NCBI GenBank assembly: GCA_024760905.1
Contig: CM045751.1
Span: forward strand, 13,200,001 to 13,264,000
Source of the DNA: Plotosus lineatus
Lineage: Eukaryota > Chordata > Actinopteri > Siluriformes > Plotosidae
Reading direction: 5' to 3'
DNA: 64,000 bases
The notes below the pieces were generated by a model. The model saw only the letters and a program-made list of their open reading frames with translations, searched no databases and had not been told where the DNA came from. Below, piece by piece: positions 43,703 to 57,060 of this stretch; the stretch's first letter is position 1; every line of letters begins with the position of its first letter. Position numbers and translations under genes: made by a program.

Positions 43703-44669
43703 GTATGAAAATGTAACTTTGGCCATTTTAGTGTAAAATGGACTATATAAAACAATATCATGATGAAGATGTTTAAAATACTCTAACTTTGAACCAGTAA
43801 TGGTATTTTGATGAATGAGGATCATTGTCTTTGTGTTTTTTTTTTGTTCTTTCTGATTAATTGTTGTATGAGAGATTATTATATAAAACAAAAAAAATGC
43901 CTTGGAGTGCTTGTTAATATAACTGAATGGTATAATATATGATACATTAGCAAGGTTGCTAGCGAGCATTTCATAGCAGTAGCCTGGGTTTTTAGGCCAA
44001 CCTAGTCAATGTCAGCTTGCTAATGTAACTGAATAGCACATTAGGTCACTAGCTAGCATTTTGTAGCCAAACTCTTGTAAAATTACTAGCTGTGTGAGTG
44101 CATGTTGCTTGTGCAAGTATAAATGCACACAGGTGCACTATAAACACAAGAACATTAACTTTGGACTTCCTGTGGCTTTAACCTTCTGTTAATAGTCAGT
44201 AATTATGAGATCACAAATTTATGTGCAGGAATCTGCTTTTCAGAAAGAAGCGGTCATGACTCTTTGAAAGTGTTTAAGCTCAGTTGTCGAGATACTGTAT
44301 TATTACTTTGAAATTTGCATAATCTGTTGCCGAACTCAAAAGACTGCTTTAAGTTTTACGTCACAACAGACATCTAAAAGTGCTGCCATTTTCACTGCAG
44401 CTTCTGTGTTCAAGATTAAATATTTTTGTGAATGTAATGCAGTTTTAATACATTAATGTGTGCCATTTTAATTTTGTTCAAGCTGTCGGGATATTATGTG
44501 TGACTCTTTCAGATCACTGAAATTTTGCAGTTTTCCTGTGCTAACTAGGTATGCTAGCTAGGTATGCATAGGATTCAGTTTCTCTGTTTGACCTTGTAAA
44601 TTTTGTCCAGGCTATTTCTGAAGAATTGCTCCGCAGATAATTCTGAAATTTTGCATGCTGGTTTCCTTT

Positions 44670-44675
<6 letters not shown>
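43703..44675. other. sbf2 intron 1, unassigned
   Basis: No feature recognised beyond small GCTAGC-type repeats around 43950-44060. Confidence 0.45.

Positions 44676-44731
<56 letters not shown>
44676..44731. repeat. (GT)n microsatellite
   Basis: About 27 GT units, ending 10 bp before a Tigger-like terminus. Confidence 0.95.
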
Positions 44732-44734
<3 letters not shown>

Positions 44735-44742
44735 CATGTATA

Positions 44743-45505
44743 CAGTGCTACCTCACTTTACGAAAATTAATCAGTTCCAGAGCCTTTTTCGTAACCGACA
44801 TTTTTTGTAAATTGAACAGCATTTTACATGTAAAACGCGTGATTCGTTCCAAGGCCCCCAATACTACCCCTTAAATCCTTTAAAAATGATAAAAGCATAC
44901 CTTTTAAGACCTCCTTCTGCTTTAATATCGTTCCGAAATAATCGCCTCCGTCACTGTATCGCCGCTTTTAAGGTCTCCTTCTGCTTCAATATCGTCTTGA
45001 ATGGAGAGGGGTTTTGGCCATACTCCTTTGCGATTTCGCTCAACCGCATCTCTCTTTCGTATTTTTTTATTATCTCCTACTTCACTTCGATTGATAACGG
45101 AGCCCGCTTCTTCTTTTCGGTGTCATTGGGAGTCACGTTCCTGGGGTCCATGATGGATAACGAAATATAGCGCTGCAATGATTAATTTCCAAAAACCCTC
45201 ACGAGCCAACAGTCCTGTTCAACTCTCCTTCACGAACAAACAGGAAGTGACAAACTGGAAGTATGGGAACAGTTCAGCTTCATCCTGGCCAATGGGAGGC
45301 ACGCGGGGCGGGATGTTGCGGACTGCCACTGAGAGAGCAACTCTGCGCATTGTTTGAATGTTTTAATGGCGTGTTTGAATTTTGAATGGTGCTTTTGTTG
45401 CTTTTCATAAAAAGGAGTTGTTTTCGTAAAAAGAGGACAAAAATTTAGGAAAATGTTTTTCGTAACCTGGATTTTTCGTATTCAGAGGTTTTCGTCAGTC
45501 GAGGG
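44743..45505 (-). mobile_element. Tigger-like element 2 with transposase N-terminus
   Basis: Left terminus CAGTGCTACCTCACTTTACG after TA. On the minus strand from 45152 a frame reads MDPRNVTPNDTEKKKRAPLS, then one in-frame stop, then EIIKKYEREMRLSEIAKEYG. This is the Psq-type helix-turn-helix that starts pogo/Tigger transposases. A single-copy version of the CCAAT/GC-box unit (GGCCAATGGGAGG, GCGGGGCGGGATG) lies at 45288-45316. The right end is diverged (TTTTCGTATTCAGAGG). Confidence 0.8.
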
Positions 45506-45514
45506 CCGACTTTA

Positions 45515-46070
45515 CATGGGGCAGCAGCCTAAGCAGTGAGGTCCAGACGTCCCTCTTTCTAGCCACTTCCTCCAGACCGGCCGAGAGACATCATCCTTCC
45601 AGCGTGTTCTAGGTCAACCCCAGGGTATCTTATCGTATGAACAAGGGAGGTGTTTGGAATGCCCAGAATCAGGTGCCCGAACCCACCTCAACAGGCTCCT
45701 CTCAATACAGTGTAGCAGCAGTTCTTACTCCAAGCTCCTCCCGGATGACTGAGCTTCTCTACTTATCTCTAAGGGAGAGCCCCACCAAATGGCAAAGTAA
45801 GCTCATTTCTGCCGCTTGTATCCAAGGTCTCGTTCTTTCGGTCACTACACAAAGTTCGTGACCATAGGTGAGGGTTGGAACGTAGATTGATTGGTAAATT
45901 GAGAGCTTTGCTTTGCAGCTCAGCTGCCCCTTCACGACAATAGACCGGAACAGGCTCTGCTTTACAGCAGAGGCTGGAGCGATTCGTCTGTTGATCTCCT
46001 GCTCCATCCTTCTCTCACTCATGAACAAGACCCTGAGATACTTGAACTCCTCCACTTGGGGCAGGGAAAA
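45515..46070 (-). pseudogene. non-LTR retrotransposon (LINE) RT C-terminal fragment
   Basis: Minus-strand frame from 46070: QVEEFKYLRVLFMSERRMEQ, then EINRRIAPASAVKQSLFRSI, GQLSCKAKLSIYQSIYVPTL and TYGHELCVVTERTRPWIQAA. It continues after a stop with decayed sequence to about 45515. Same family as 18430-18768. Clade not assigned. Dead copy. Confidence 0.8.
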
Positions 46071-46571
46071 ACCTCAGAATGTAATTCTCATAAGATGGGT
46101 AAATTCCACAACATCTCTCTGTGGGCATTTTTGCACATCAGGCTGTATGAAGCATTATTCACATTTCAGTTTCATATTCGTAAAACTTAAATATCTAGTT
46201 ATTCGGTGCTTTTACCATTCAAGTTGGGACAAGAATCTGTCACCTTTTATTTTGAAAGCCATGATGACAAGCCTGTACATGATCTCATCTTCTAGCTGTC
46301 TGTTATTATTATCTTCAAGGGTAAAAACTTCTAGGGTAAAAAGCATAATTCGGTAAAAATATCAAAATTTAAAATTCTTAAATATCTTAGCATCAAGTAC
46401 TTCACATTTTATTGCTTTTTGTCAAATCTGTCTAGAATTAATTGTAAATGGCATAAGCAGAACAGCCTTCTAACAGAGCGTCTGGCTGACTACAGCAGCT
46501 CCAATGCTTTCCACTCATTCGGCCCTCAGTAGGCCTTACCACACTGACATCTCACTCACTGCTAACACGGC
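46071..46571. other. sbf2 intron 1, unassigned
   Basis: No feature recognised. Confidence 0.45.
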
Positions 46572-47277
46572 AAAGTTTTCCTTTTGGCTGTTCCCTTTTT
46601 CTCAGGGGTCGCCACAGCGAATCTGATTTGCATATTCAATTTGGCATAGGTGGCAGTGGTGGTCTAGTGGTATAGGACGCTGGATCGCTGATCCAAAGGT
46701 TGGGGGTTTGATTCCCACTCTCCACAAGGTTGTCACTGTCCTCCCCAGTGCAGCTAACTGGGTTATCAAAGGCCGGCCATGTCTCTCACTGTCTATGGTG
46801 TGAGGTTCATGTAAAAGAACCATTGCTGACTTTCGACAAGAGTAGGCTGCAAAGCCGTCAGCGTGTTTCCACCCTGCGATGGCCTGGCGAGCTGTCTAGG
46901 GTGTACTCTGCCCTCGCCCGAAGTTGGCTGGGATGGGCGCCAGCCTCCCTGCGATCCTAATTAGGATTAAGCGGTTACAGAAAATGAACTGATGATGAAC
47001 TGATTTGGCATAGGCTTTTATGTCGGATGCCCTTCCTGACACAACCCTTTAGCAAGGGACAGAAACACGCTGACGGCTTTGCAGCTACACTTGACGAAAG
47101 TCAGCAATGGTTCTTTTACATGCCTCTCACCATAGACAGTGAGAGACATGGCCGGCCTTTGATAACCCAGTTAGCTGCACTGGGGGGGACAGTGACAACC
47201 TTGTGGAGAGTGGGACTCGAACCCCCAACCTTAGGATCAGCGATCCAGCACCTTTTACCACCAGGCCACCACTGACC
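46572..47277 (-). mobile_element. SINE family A with RTE-type tail, split by another SINE
   Basis: Tail CCTTTTGGCTGTTCCCTTTT and GGGGTCGCCACAGCGAATCT run to 46650, then resume at 47003 with ATTTGGCATAGGCTTTTATG, body and head to CCACCACTG. The interrupting SINE duplicated 12 bp of it. Confidence 0.9.
46651..47002 (+). mobile_element. SINE family A with L2-type tail, nested in its sibling
   Basis: Full head-body-L2 tail copy (tail GAAAATGAACTGATGATGAA). The exact 12-bp target duplication ATTTGGCATAGG lies at 46639-46650 and 47003-47014. It shows that the chimeric form moved after the RTE-tailed form was already fixed here. Confidence 0.93.
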
Positions 47278-49318
47278 CTAGCACAGTAATGTGTCTGTCC
47301 ACATGAATAAATATCTTGAATGAATAATAAAATACTTATTGAATTCACCATTTGTATGATGTGGATATTTATTCAGATCTTGGCGAGTGTTATCCTTGTC
47401 ACACTTTCCTTCATTCTATTATTGATACTGGGACAGGGACGGAATTAGATTGCGTCTTTTCCTTGCAGTGTGTGCTACAGATAAATATAGTGATTATACA
47501 CCTTTGATAATGCTGTGCGTGAGAATCATAATTTTGATCCAGCAAGAATGCTACCAAAGGTCCATGATGTTATTTGTTGATTTTATGAACAAGCCACCAT
47601 TAAAAAAAAAAAATCCTAATCTTATAGAAAGGTCTTCTTTGAGTATCAGTTTAGATTAGGAAATGGTTTTGAATGCACAATGAGGTTTTGGTATTTTAGA
47701 TGCAGATCAGTGCAACATCACACTGATGTTAGAAGTTAAAGGGAAATGGAAAGCTGCTCAACATGGAAACCAGATGGACCGAGATGGATGTTTTGCATTT
47801 GATGTACCAGTTTAGGGATACAGCTTTTAATCCTTCAGATTTATAAAGTATGCAGTCGAGAATGTAAAGAATGCAGATAGTGTAGCAGTTTTGTACAAAC
47901 ATATATGAAAGTATTTTAGTCATAGAAATTCCACATGTAAAGAAACGGCTGTTTTCATTTTTTTTAATCCCTGCACATTTTATAAAGGGACACATGTTTG
48001 TGTGCTAATAATTCCATCATCCATTTCTGTCACCACACACCCTGCTCTATAATTTCACCTTCATGCTTTGAATGAGATCATAACAAGCTAAATGTTAGGA
48101 GGTAGAAAGTAATGTAATCTCGCTTTGTTTCAGTTCCAGTTCCAGGACATGATCAGACATTATAGCTTACAGCAATAACATTACCGTCATAAGATAATTG
48201 TCATGTAAGCCATGCTGATCTGTTCTCATCTTACCGCATATGCTTCAGGTTGATTTATTTTCAGAGCAATTTTGAGGTAAAAAACAAGGCGGAACCGTTT
48301 GAGGTTATTTGCGGAAATATTTAAACTCCAATCGCATGGATAAATTAAAGTGAGGATAAATTTCATTGGGATTTTATAAAATGTAGGTTAGGTTGGAATG
48401 TAATCTCAAGAGAGTGCATTTAACATCAGGACTTTATTCAGGGAATAATGATCACATCCTGTTCGAGTCAACTGCCATCCAATCAAATCAGACAAATGGA
48501 ATGTTGAGAAGAATAATGGACACTATGCCTATTTGTATGCTCCTCCCACCTTTGGTGCCCCACCTATTTTTTCTGTCTTGACTCCTATCCACAAACAACT
48601 GTGAAGTAATCATGATATCATCATCTCAATTTTCCCATCTTTCCATTTCTTTGACTCTGATTGAAGCACTAAACTCGTACAGTACATTACTGAATTTCAA
48701 CAGATGCTGTAATGGAGTGCACACGACCACTGCCAAGTTTTAAAAATCTTACAGTAAACCCTTAATCGTGTTTTACTTTGCTTTTACAGTTCAAACAGCT
48801 AATGGCAATTAAAAAAAATTGTCAGCCATCAGCCCAAATATGCTGTATATTAGACAGATGTCTGTTTCAGCTTTGCTTTTGAAATCCTTCATGATTATCT
48901 TATCAAGACAGTCTTGTGGTGTTACATTATATATCAAAAATTTTACAGAGCTTTGAATGAATTTATTTGTGGTGGGAATCCCGTTTATGGTTTACATTGG
49001 ACACGGTTCTCTGTTATGATGTCTTTGATGTCAGGTGAGCTCATGAACTCCGAGCCCCTGGGATGTTGTGTGAGATGAGGATTGCGAAGTCTGATCTCAA
49101 TAACTGTTGTGTTACAGTTTCTTGATCAGAAGTTGAGTACAATGGATTACAGCATTCGGCTTCATGACCTTATCACTTCAAAGTTTTTTAATATTGTTGG
49201 ATTTGAATTTCTGAATCATGGAACGATGCTGTCATGGAGGTCTGTGTTCAAGTGGCATGAGAACACTTGGGATGTGCTTTAGTTTCTTGTTTATTTTTAA
49301 AAATATTTTATTTTTATT
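47278..49318. other. sbf2 intron 1, unassigned
   Basis: About 2 kb without recognised repeats or exons; one of the few repeat-poor stretches of the window. Confidence 0.5.
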
Positions 49319-49319
49319 C

Positions 49320-50888
49320 CAAACCGGTTTCCAAAAAAGTTGGGACACTATACAAATTGTGAATAAAAACTGAATGCAATGATATGGAAGTGCCAAATTT
49401 CAATAGTTTATTCAGAATAGAACATAGATGGCAGGTCAAAAGTTTAAACTGAGAAAATATATCATTTTAAAGGAAAATATGTTGATTTTAAATTTCATGG
49501 CGTCAATAAATCTCAAAGTTGGGACAAGGCCATTTTCACCACTGTGAGGCATCCGCTCTTCTTACAACAGTCTGCAAACATCTGGAGACCGAGGAGACAA
49601 GTTTCTCAAGTTTAGAAATAGGAATACTGTCCCATTCTTGTCTAATTCAGGCCTCGAACTGTTCAACTGTCTTGTGCCTTCTTTGTGATGGCCAGATGTT
49701 TTCCATAGGTGAAAGATCTGGACTGCAGGCCGGCCATTTCAATACCGGGATCCTTTTCCTATGCAGCCATGATGTTGTAATTAATGCTGCGTGTGGTCTT
49801 GCATTATCATGTTGAAAAATGCAAAGTCTTCTCTGGAAGAGACGACATCTGGATGGGAGCATATGTTGTTCTACAATCTAGAACCTGAATATACCTTTCT
49901 GCATTGACAATGCCTTTCCAGGTGTGCAAGCTGCCCATGCCACACGCACTCATGCAACCCCATACCATCACAGATGCAGGCTTCTGTACTGAGAGCTGAT
50001 AACAACTTGGAATGTTCTTGTCCTCTTTAGTTCGGATGGCATGGCGTCCCAGTTTTCCATAAAGAACTTTGAATCGTGATTCATTTGACCACAGAACAGT
50101 TTTCCACTTTGTCACACTCCATTTTAAATGACCCCTGGCCCAGAGAAAATGCCTGCGCTTCTGGGTCCTGTTTAGAAATTTTTTCTTCTTTGTACTGTAG
50201 AATTTCAGCTGGCAACGGCGGATGGCACGGTGGATTGTGTTCACCGACAATGGTTTCTGGAAGTATTGCTGAGCACACTCTGTGATTTCCCTTATAGTCA
50301 CATTCCTGTTTATCGTGCAGTGTCGTTTAAGGACTCGAAGATCACGGGCATTCAGTATGGTTTTTTGGCCTTGAGCCTTACGCACAGAAATGGCTCCAGA
50401 TTTTCTGAATCTTGGCATGATGTTATGCACTATAGATGACGATAACTTCAAACTCTGCAATTTTTCACTGAGAAACACCTTTCTGATATTGCTGCACTGT
50501 CTTTTTGCACAACATTGGGGAGATTGATCCTCTACACATCTTTGCTTCTGAGAGACACTGCCACTCTGAGAAGCTCTTTTTATACTCAGTCATGTTGCCA
50601 ATGGACCTCATTAGTGGTAATTGGTCTTCCAGCTGTATGTTTGAAGAGCAATTGTCTTTTAAAGGCCTGTTATTGCTACCAGTTCTAATTGTTTTGAGAT
50701 TTGTTGACACCATGAAATTTAAAATCAACATATTTTCCCTTAAAATTATACATTTTCTCAGTTTCAACTGTTGATCTGTCATCTATGTTCCATTTGGAAT
50801 CTAATATTGAAATTTTGCAGTTCCACATCATTAAATTCAGTTATTATTCACAATTTGTATAGTGTCCCAACTTTTTCTGGAATCCGGT
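49320..50888 (-). mobile_element. Tc1-like transposon, nearly full length, inactivated
   Basis: Long (about 200 bp) inverted ends: left CCGGTTTCCAAAAAAGTTGG and right CCGGATTCCAGAAAAAGTTG (read inwards), sharing GGGACACTATACAAATTG. On the minus strand the transposase frame 50478-49807 shows a paired-type helix-turn-helix and an AHKKK-like region. It goes on to TVLWSNESRFKVLYGKLGRH and ASVMVWGCMSACGMGSLH. After a frameshift near 49810 come DNARPHAALITTSWL and PACSPDLSPMENIWPSQRR. The second Asp and final Glu of DD34E are present; the first Asp is Asn. Confidence 0.92.
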
Positions 50889-53199
50889 TAATCATTGGCA
50901 TGATAATAAATCACATAATTATAAAATAGCACTTGGGTGGGAGCACGCAGGACTTTGTTCGATATTTAGGTTAATTATCTGTGCTACTGATAGCGCTGGG
51001 ATGCACGAAAGGAAATGAACAAGGATGTATGCTAAAAAAAAAAAAAGTCAAACATAAAGTTCACTTGTGTGTGGGGATCTGAGACAAAAAATAAAGGTCA
51101 TTGTGGTGAAAGCTTTTATACCTGATGGGATGTAATTTCTTTATTATGCGTCGTTGTACATTAACAGTTATAGCATTTGACAGATCCCTTTATTTGAATA
51201 AAATCCCACTTTGACCTGAGGGTGAAGTGATTAAAGGTTAAGGTCAGGATGGTCTCATGCAGGCCATTTTTATGAATGCAATACCTCAAGAGCACTTTGA
51301 TGGATTTTCTTCAGACTTTGTACAAATGCACCATTGACTTAAGGGTGAATTGTTTCGTTTTTCTTGGTCAAGGTTATTGCAGCCTTAGTGTCTGAAGGCA
51401 AGTAACCGTCAGGTGGTAGTTCAAGTTTTGTTTGTGATTATTATTATTATTATTATTTTTTAAATTATTATTTAAGTGATTAAAAATTTGTTAACCATTA
51501 TTATTCGGCCGTGATATCTATGAGTGCTCCGTTGGTGGTAATGAGTGGTGCTGAATTTAAAGTCAGTATATTTTTAGTTAGAACTTTTTGTCTGTTCATC
51601 AGCTTTGAGAAAATACTGCTTTGTTTAAAGCTGATGATACGCAGTTACCAGGTGATGACAAATACTCTTTTAGCATCTCCTGTGCACTAAAACATCTGGT
51701 GATTGTTCTGTGCTCATGGACACAAGCACAAGCTTTTCATCCACACATACAATCAGTGGGAGTATTCAAAACGCTTATCTCTTTGTTCAGATTGTTTTAT
51801 TTCATGCCTGACCTGGTACATCCATATTAAATGACATTTCACTGGAGGCTCAGATCACAATGTACTTTGTTGGCCCATCAGCAGTTATTTTTTCCAGTTC
51901 ATGAACGTGTATCACTTCCTGGAATCTGATCTTCCTGAAATCACAGACCACTGACACTCTTCTCCAATGCAGGTGTCATTTTTGCATGTCCCGTATATCT
52001 CCCTTTATGAAAGACATTGACATTTAAACTGTGTTTGGTTTGTACCAAGCGTAAAAATGGATGGAAAATGGTTCTGACGTGGGACGATATTTAGAGACGC
52101 CCATAAGCATCAGAGATAAGAACGAGATAATGGCGAGATCTATGAACAGATGCTCTTAAGCCCTCTCATGAGTCCCATATGTCTGTCATACAGTAACGTC
52201 TAGCTGATGTAATAATGCATCAGATACCTTGATAAGTGAACATGCATCTCTCTTCTCTGTGATTTATAGAGATGCTCCATTTGTGAGAGCCAAAGGATAA
52301 AAATTTTCAGTTGAAAAAAAAAATGCATTGCTTTTTATGTTTTCTTTTCTGTAAGTATTTCCAAGTGAACATGTTCAAAGCTAATAAACCAGAACACATA
52401 AGTATGATGTATTTATTATTGAGGAAGACGCAGCCAAGACATGATGTGGTATCACAGGAAAATAATGCGCTAGTTGCTTTTAACCTCAAGGTATTTCCTA
52501 ACAAGTGCTATACAAGCCTCTCATAAATACAAAATAAGACTCTGGTTGCGACTGAAACGGTGTTCCCATAAACTTGTGCTTTTCCAGTTTCTGGTCTTTA
52601 CCTAGGGCAGTTTCGTAGCTGGCCATTTCCAGCTTGGAATTTTTACCGCTTCTGTCTCGCTGTTGTTATCTGCTGGGTACTAAGACCCTCTGTGTGGGGT
52701 GATCGTAATACGTTTTGAATCTGGAATGCTAAGAATTTGTTTACCTTAAAGCAGTAGTGAGCCTCAATAGGATTTCCAACATGTGATTTCAATTATTGGA
52801 GGCTATGATGGTGCTGTCATCGCTTGCACTTTGGTTGAAAGTAAAGTACCGATTGAGGCTTGGAGATTAGGAGCTCTACAGCTTCAGAACGTTTGCTTTA
52901 GAGGTCATGTGCTGGAAAAGTCACTGTAAAAGCATCCCAGGTCTTCAGCATTGGTGGCATTAAACTCAATTCTGTCATTGTTATGGCTTAATTTCCTCGC
53001 TTTAGTTTTGAGTATGATTTTTCATTCCTCAAACTGTCCGCAATAATCTCATTGTCGGTCTTATCTGATTTTCCTAAATCCAATTAGGATGCTTTCACAC
53101 TTGCATTTTACTTTTTACTGCAGAAAAAAAACCCCAGAATGGAGCAGTCTTGTGCCAATATGAAAACTCATGTCTTGTCAATCTTTATATTTATATTCA
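50889..53199. other. sbf2 intron 1, mostly unassigned
   Basis: Includes a degenerate stretch at 51200-51390 with CTTTGACCTGAGGGTGAAGT and GGTTAAGGTCAGG, typical of a dispersed fish repeat, and (ATT)n at 51438-51457. No exon recognised. Confidence 0.45.
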
Positions 53200-53345
53200 T
53201 GTCATCACATCTTTATCCAGAGTGACTTATATTCATCATTTTCAACTGAGGGTTAAGGGCATTGCTCAAGGGCCCGACAGTGGCAGGTTGGTGGTAATGG
53301 GGTGTAAACCCTTGACCTTCAGGTCACGAGTCCCCTTAAAATTCA
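53200..53345 (-). mobile_element. SINE family D, partial
   Basis: TTTATCCAGAGTGACTTATA, TGAGGGTTAAGGGCATTGCT and GGGCCCGACAGTGGCAGG are shared with 9663-9832. The head is mostly lost. Confidence 0.7.
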
Positions 53346-53487
53346 CTTGAGTTGAAGGTTACACTTTTCTACAATTTACAGTGTGAGAGTAGCTTCTACA
53401 ATAAAAATGGAATTTATTTAAGGCTTTTAACACGTCCTAACCAGGACCAATAATTATGGGGGGCAGTATATTGTATATCTAGATTAC

Positions 53488-53557
<70 letters not shown>

Positions 53558-53582
53558 ATGTATGTATGTATGAATGTATGTA
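53488..53582. repeat. (GT)n (ATGT)n compound microsatellite
   Basis: GT tract then ATGT tetranucleotides, about 95 bp together. Confidence 0.95.
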
Positions 53583-53802
53583 AAGTAAAACAAGTTGGAG
53601 TTCTGTCAACATTGAATCTTCTTTGAGCTAAATCGTAACTGCATTTCTGTTGAACTTCTTGCTGGTAATCTTTCAATTTTTTTTTTTTACTTGATTTATT
53701 TCTGATGTCAGGAAATTTTTGGTAAACCTTCGCAAAAAATGTTGACTAGATCAACAATAACTGAATTTTTGCTTTTATTTTTAATTTTAAACTTTCACAT
53801 TG

Positions 53803-54120
53803 TGGTGCTTTGGTGGCTTGGCGGTAAGGTGCTGGCTTACGGATCCGAAGGTTTAAGCCTTACTATCACAGAGTTGTCACTGCTGTCCCTCCAGTGCAGC
53901 TAACTGTGTTATCAAAAGCCAGCCTGGTATGTAAAGGAACCATTACTGCTGTTAGTAAAGAGTAGGCCATTGGGTTGCCATGTGTATGTTTCTGCCCTGC
54001 GATGACCCGGTGAGCTGTACAGGATGTACTCTGCTTTTGCGCTTCGTTGGCTGAGATGGGTATGAACCTACCTGCGACCCTAATTTTGATTAAGCAGTTC
54101 AAAAAATGAATGAATGAATG
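53803..54120 (+). mobile_element. SINE family A with L2-type tail, diverged
   Basis: Head GGTGCTTTGGTGGCTTGGCG, body TAACTGTGTTATCAAAAGCC, junction CTGCCCTGCGATGACC, end CCTAATTTTGATTAAGCAG and (AATG)n tail. Confidence 0.75.
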
Positions 54121-54657
54121 TGCTTTGACATCATTATTATTCTTCTATAAGTATTGAAATAGAAATGAAAAAAAAAAAAGAAAGAAAATCAAAAATTTAA
54201 TTAATCTGATTCAGTTAGTTATAAACAAAGAATTAAATTGAATTTCGTCTCTTTGGATATAAGATGTTTCACCAAAATATCTTTTAAAAGCCACAAAAAT
54301 CTCTCCATACAAAACAAAAAAATAAATGTTCACTCTCTTTAGGTGTAAATTTAATAATTGTCTTTTTTGGAACCAAACAAAAAAATTGTACCTTTAAAAG
54401 TAATAAAACAAAAACTTCTCTGCATATTTAAAAAAACAAATTTGAGCCTCTTTTTTCCATTTTTGCAAAAAATATTTTCCAAAGCCAAACTTTTTGCATT
54501 TGTTACAAGATTGGATTAAATTATTTTATGTTGCAAGATAAAAAGGAGTAAATGAACAGTCTGTTGGTTTTATTTGTTTTTCAAAATGTTGCACTTGCTA
54601 GTAAATGTAATGTATGGACCTATTTTTCTGTTTTCGAGATTTATATTTAAATTTTTA
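54121..54657. other. sbf2 intron 1, unassigned AT-rich
   Basis: No feature recognised. Confidence 0.5.
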
Positions 54658-54989
54658 GTGGTATAGGGCGCTGGATCGCTGATCCAAAGGTTGGGGGTTC
54701 AAGTCCCACTCTCCACAGGGTTGTCACTGTCCCCCCCAGTGCAGCCAACTGGGTTATCAAAGGCGGGCCATGTCTGTCACTGTCTATGGTGAGAGGCATG
54801 TAAAAGAACCATTGCTGACTTTCGTAAAGAGTAGCTGCAAAGTCGTCAGCGTGTTTCTGTCCCTTGCTAAAAGGGTTGTGACAGGAAGGGCATCCGACGT
54901 AAAAACCTCTGCCAATCAAACGTGCGAATCAGATGATTCGCTGTGGCGACTCCTGAGTAAAAGGGAAAAATGCCGAAAGGAAGATGACG
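54658..54989 (+). mobile_element. SINE family A with RTE-type tail, 5'-truncated
   Basis: Begins within the A-box (GTGGTATAGGGCGCTGG) and is complete to the tail AAATGCCGAAAGGAAGATG. A perfect 15-bp duplication ATATTTAAATTTTTA (54643-54657 and 54990-55004) proves that the truncation occurred at insertion. Confidence 0.92.
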
Positions 54990-55004
54990 ATATTTAAATT
55001 TTTA

Positions 55005-56472
55005 TGTTTAAATTTAGCATACATTAGTAAATAATGAACCCTTTTTATTTGCGTCTTTAATAACACTGTAATTATAATTTTCAACAATAGTCGAAACCTC
55101 TGTTTTTCTCAGTACTGCATCAGTACCTTGAACCATTTCAAGTACCCCAGGCTTTCTTTTTTCCTTTTTTGTTGCCTTTACACCCCCTCCCCCCATGCTG
55201 ATGAATTATAGGCTGTGGATTTTTTTTCATGGTTTTATTTGGGTGCTCAATCTTGGCGCTGTCCACTCCCACAATTTTAGTCAAAGGATTTGTCTTCTTT
55301 ATGTGTTATTTTTGACTTAAAATGGTTCTAAGACAGAGAAATGAGTTCATAAGGTTATAATTTTATAGAGCTGTGTAGTGATTTTCGCTGTTTGTGGTCA
55401 AAAGCTCGCAGTACAAAACTATATAACTGCGAGCAGGGAAACCATCATCGTTAGGAGAGGAGGCAATGAAAAAAAATTTGAAAATATAATATTCCTTCAT
55501 TGACTCATTTACCAAACCAGTCCTTTATAAGGCCGAAAATATTATGCTAAAATAATAAAATTAATTTTAGCATAGTATTGCCTTACTACTATTTGAAGTG
55601 TTATTAAAACACGATGTGTTATGATGACGTTCATGGCTATATAAAGGACATAGTTTAAAATTAAATTTAATATAAGATGATAATTTATTGAACTTGGCAA
55701 TGGGATTCCTCTGAATCACCTCCTGATAAGTACTCCAGCCTCCACATCCTGATTAATTACATTTCCTTACGCAAAGCTGAAACTTCCAGCTTTCACTTTT
55801 CGGACTTCAGGTTGAAATGACCTGTTTAATATTTCTTTTTTAATGAAAAATTGAACAATACTGCAAATTTCCAGTGTGACGTCTTATGTACATGAATCAG
55901 TTTCTGTAACAAACATGAAAATTGCATCACATTGTTCAGGTTGCTCTGACCTGAATGTGTTATGTATGCTCAATCTGATTTTATGCCAATAACATGACCC
56001 CAGTTTGAGGCACCTGTGGGAACAGTAAGGTTCCTCATGCTGTGGGTGATATTTTCGCAAGTGGCTGCTTACCTGGAGTCAATTAGGGCTGTATGGGCTT
56101 TTATTACTACTTCAACCACCGTGTATTATATTTTCAAGGTTTTCCAGCCATCTCTCCATTTAGCTGTCCATCCATCCATCTGACCAGGGTGTGAAAAATT
56201 TGAACTGAGCCGTTTTGTTGCAAATAAATCCCAACAAGGCCAAATTTCTTAGATTTGCAGATATTCTGTGAAGGCATTCCAATAGATTGTGGACCGGTTC
56301 CATTGAGATTTTTTTATTGATTCAACTTCAAGATCATTAGTGACGAGAGCTAGTCTTGTGAACAGGCTTCATGTGAATAACACGACTGGATCTACTAACG
56401 TCTGTGGATTAAATATGCGAATAAACAGTTGTATCTTGATGGAGACTGGTCTGACGGCGGCATGGTGACATT
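55005..56472. other. sbf2 intron 1, unassigned
   Basis: No repeat family or exon recognised. Confidence 0.5.
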
Positions 56473-56833
56473 TGGTGGTGGAACTGTGGCGTAGTGGTTA
56501 GCACTTCTGCCTCACAGCAACAAGGTCCTGGGTTCGATTCCCAGCCTGGGCATTTCTATGTCGAGTTTACGTGTTCTCCCCGTGCTTGCGTGTGTTTCCT
56601 CCAGGTACTTCCGTTTCTTTCCACAGTCCGAAAACATACACAGTAGGTTAATTGGCTGTTCCAAATCGCCCCAGGTGTGAGTATGAATGGTTGTGTGGGT
56701 GTTGGCCACGCGATGGCCTGGCGAGCTGTTCAGGGTGTACCTCGCCCTCGCTCAGAGTTGGCTGACAGGGGCACCAGCCTCCTCGTGACCCTAATTAGGA
56801 TAAAGCCGTTCAGAAAATGAATGAATGAATGTC
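56473..56833 (+). mobile_element. SINE family C, near full length
   Basis: Head ACTGTGGCGTAGTGGTTAGC, B-box GGGTTCGATTCCC, body TCCACAGTCCGAAAACATAC, TAGGTTAATTGGCTGTTCC, L2-like end TGACCCTAATTAGGATAAAG and (AATG)n tail. It sits about 230 bp upstream of sbf2 exon 2. Confidence 0.88.
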
Positions 56834-57060
56834 TACACAGACACAAAAGAAAATGGGCTTCATAAAGCTGTGTTTGGACCCTAATATAAAGTTTTAGTAT
56901 ATACTACAAGGAAATAGAAGAAAAACAAAAATGAGCTTTTTATTGTTCATTTTTCCATTTTGAAGCGTGATTATGATGCTCGAGTGCTCATCTTTATGAA
57001 AGGAGTCCAGTATGAATCGTGCTTGTTGTGTAACTGTGCATTTGTGATTTCTGTTTCCAG

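Noticed and set aside
47027..47275. Repeated ORFs reading MPLTIDSERHGPPLITQLAAL at many sites
   Set aside because: All are translations of the SINE family A body and recur with the SINE.
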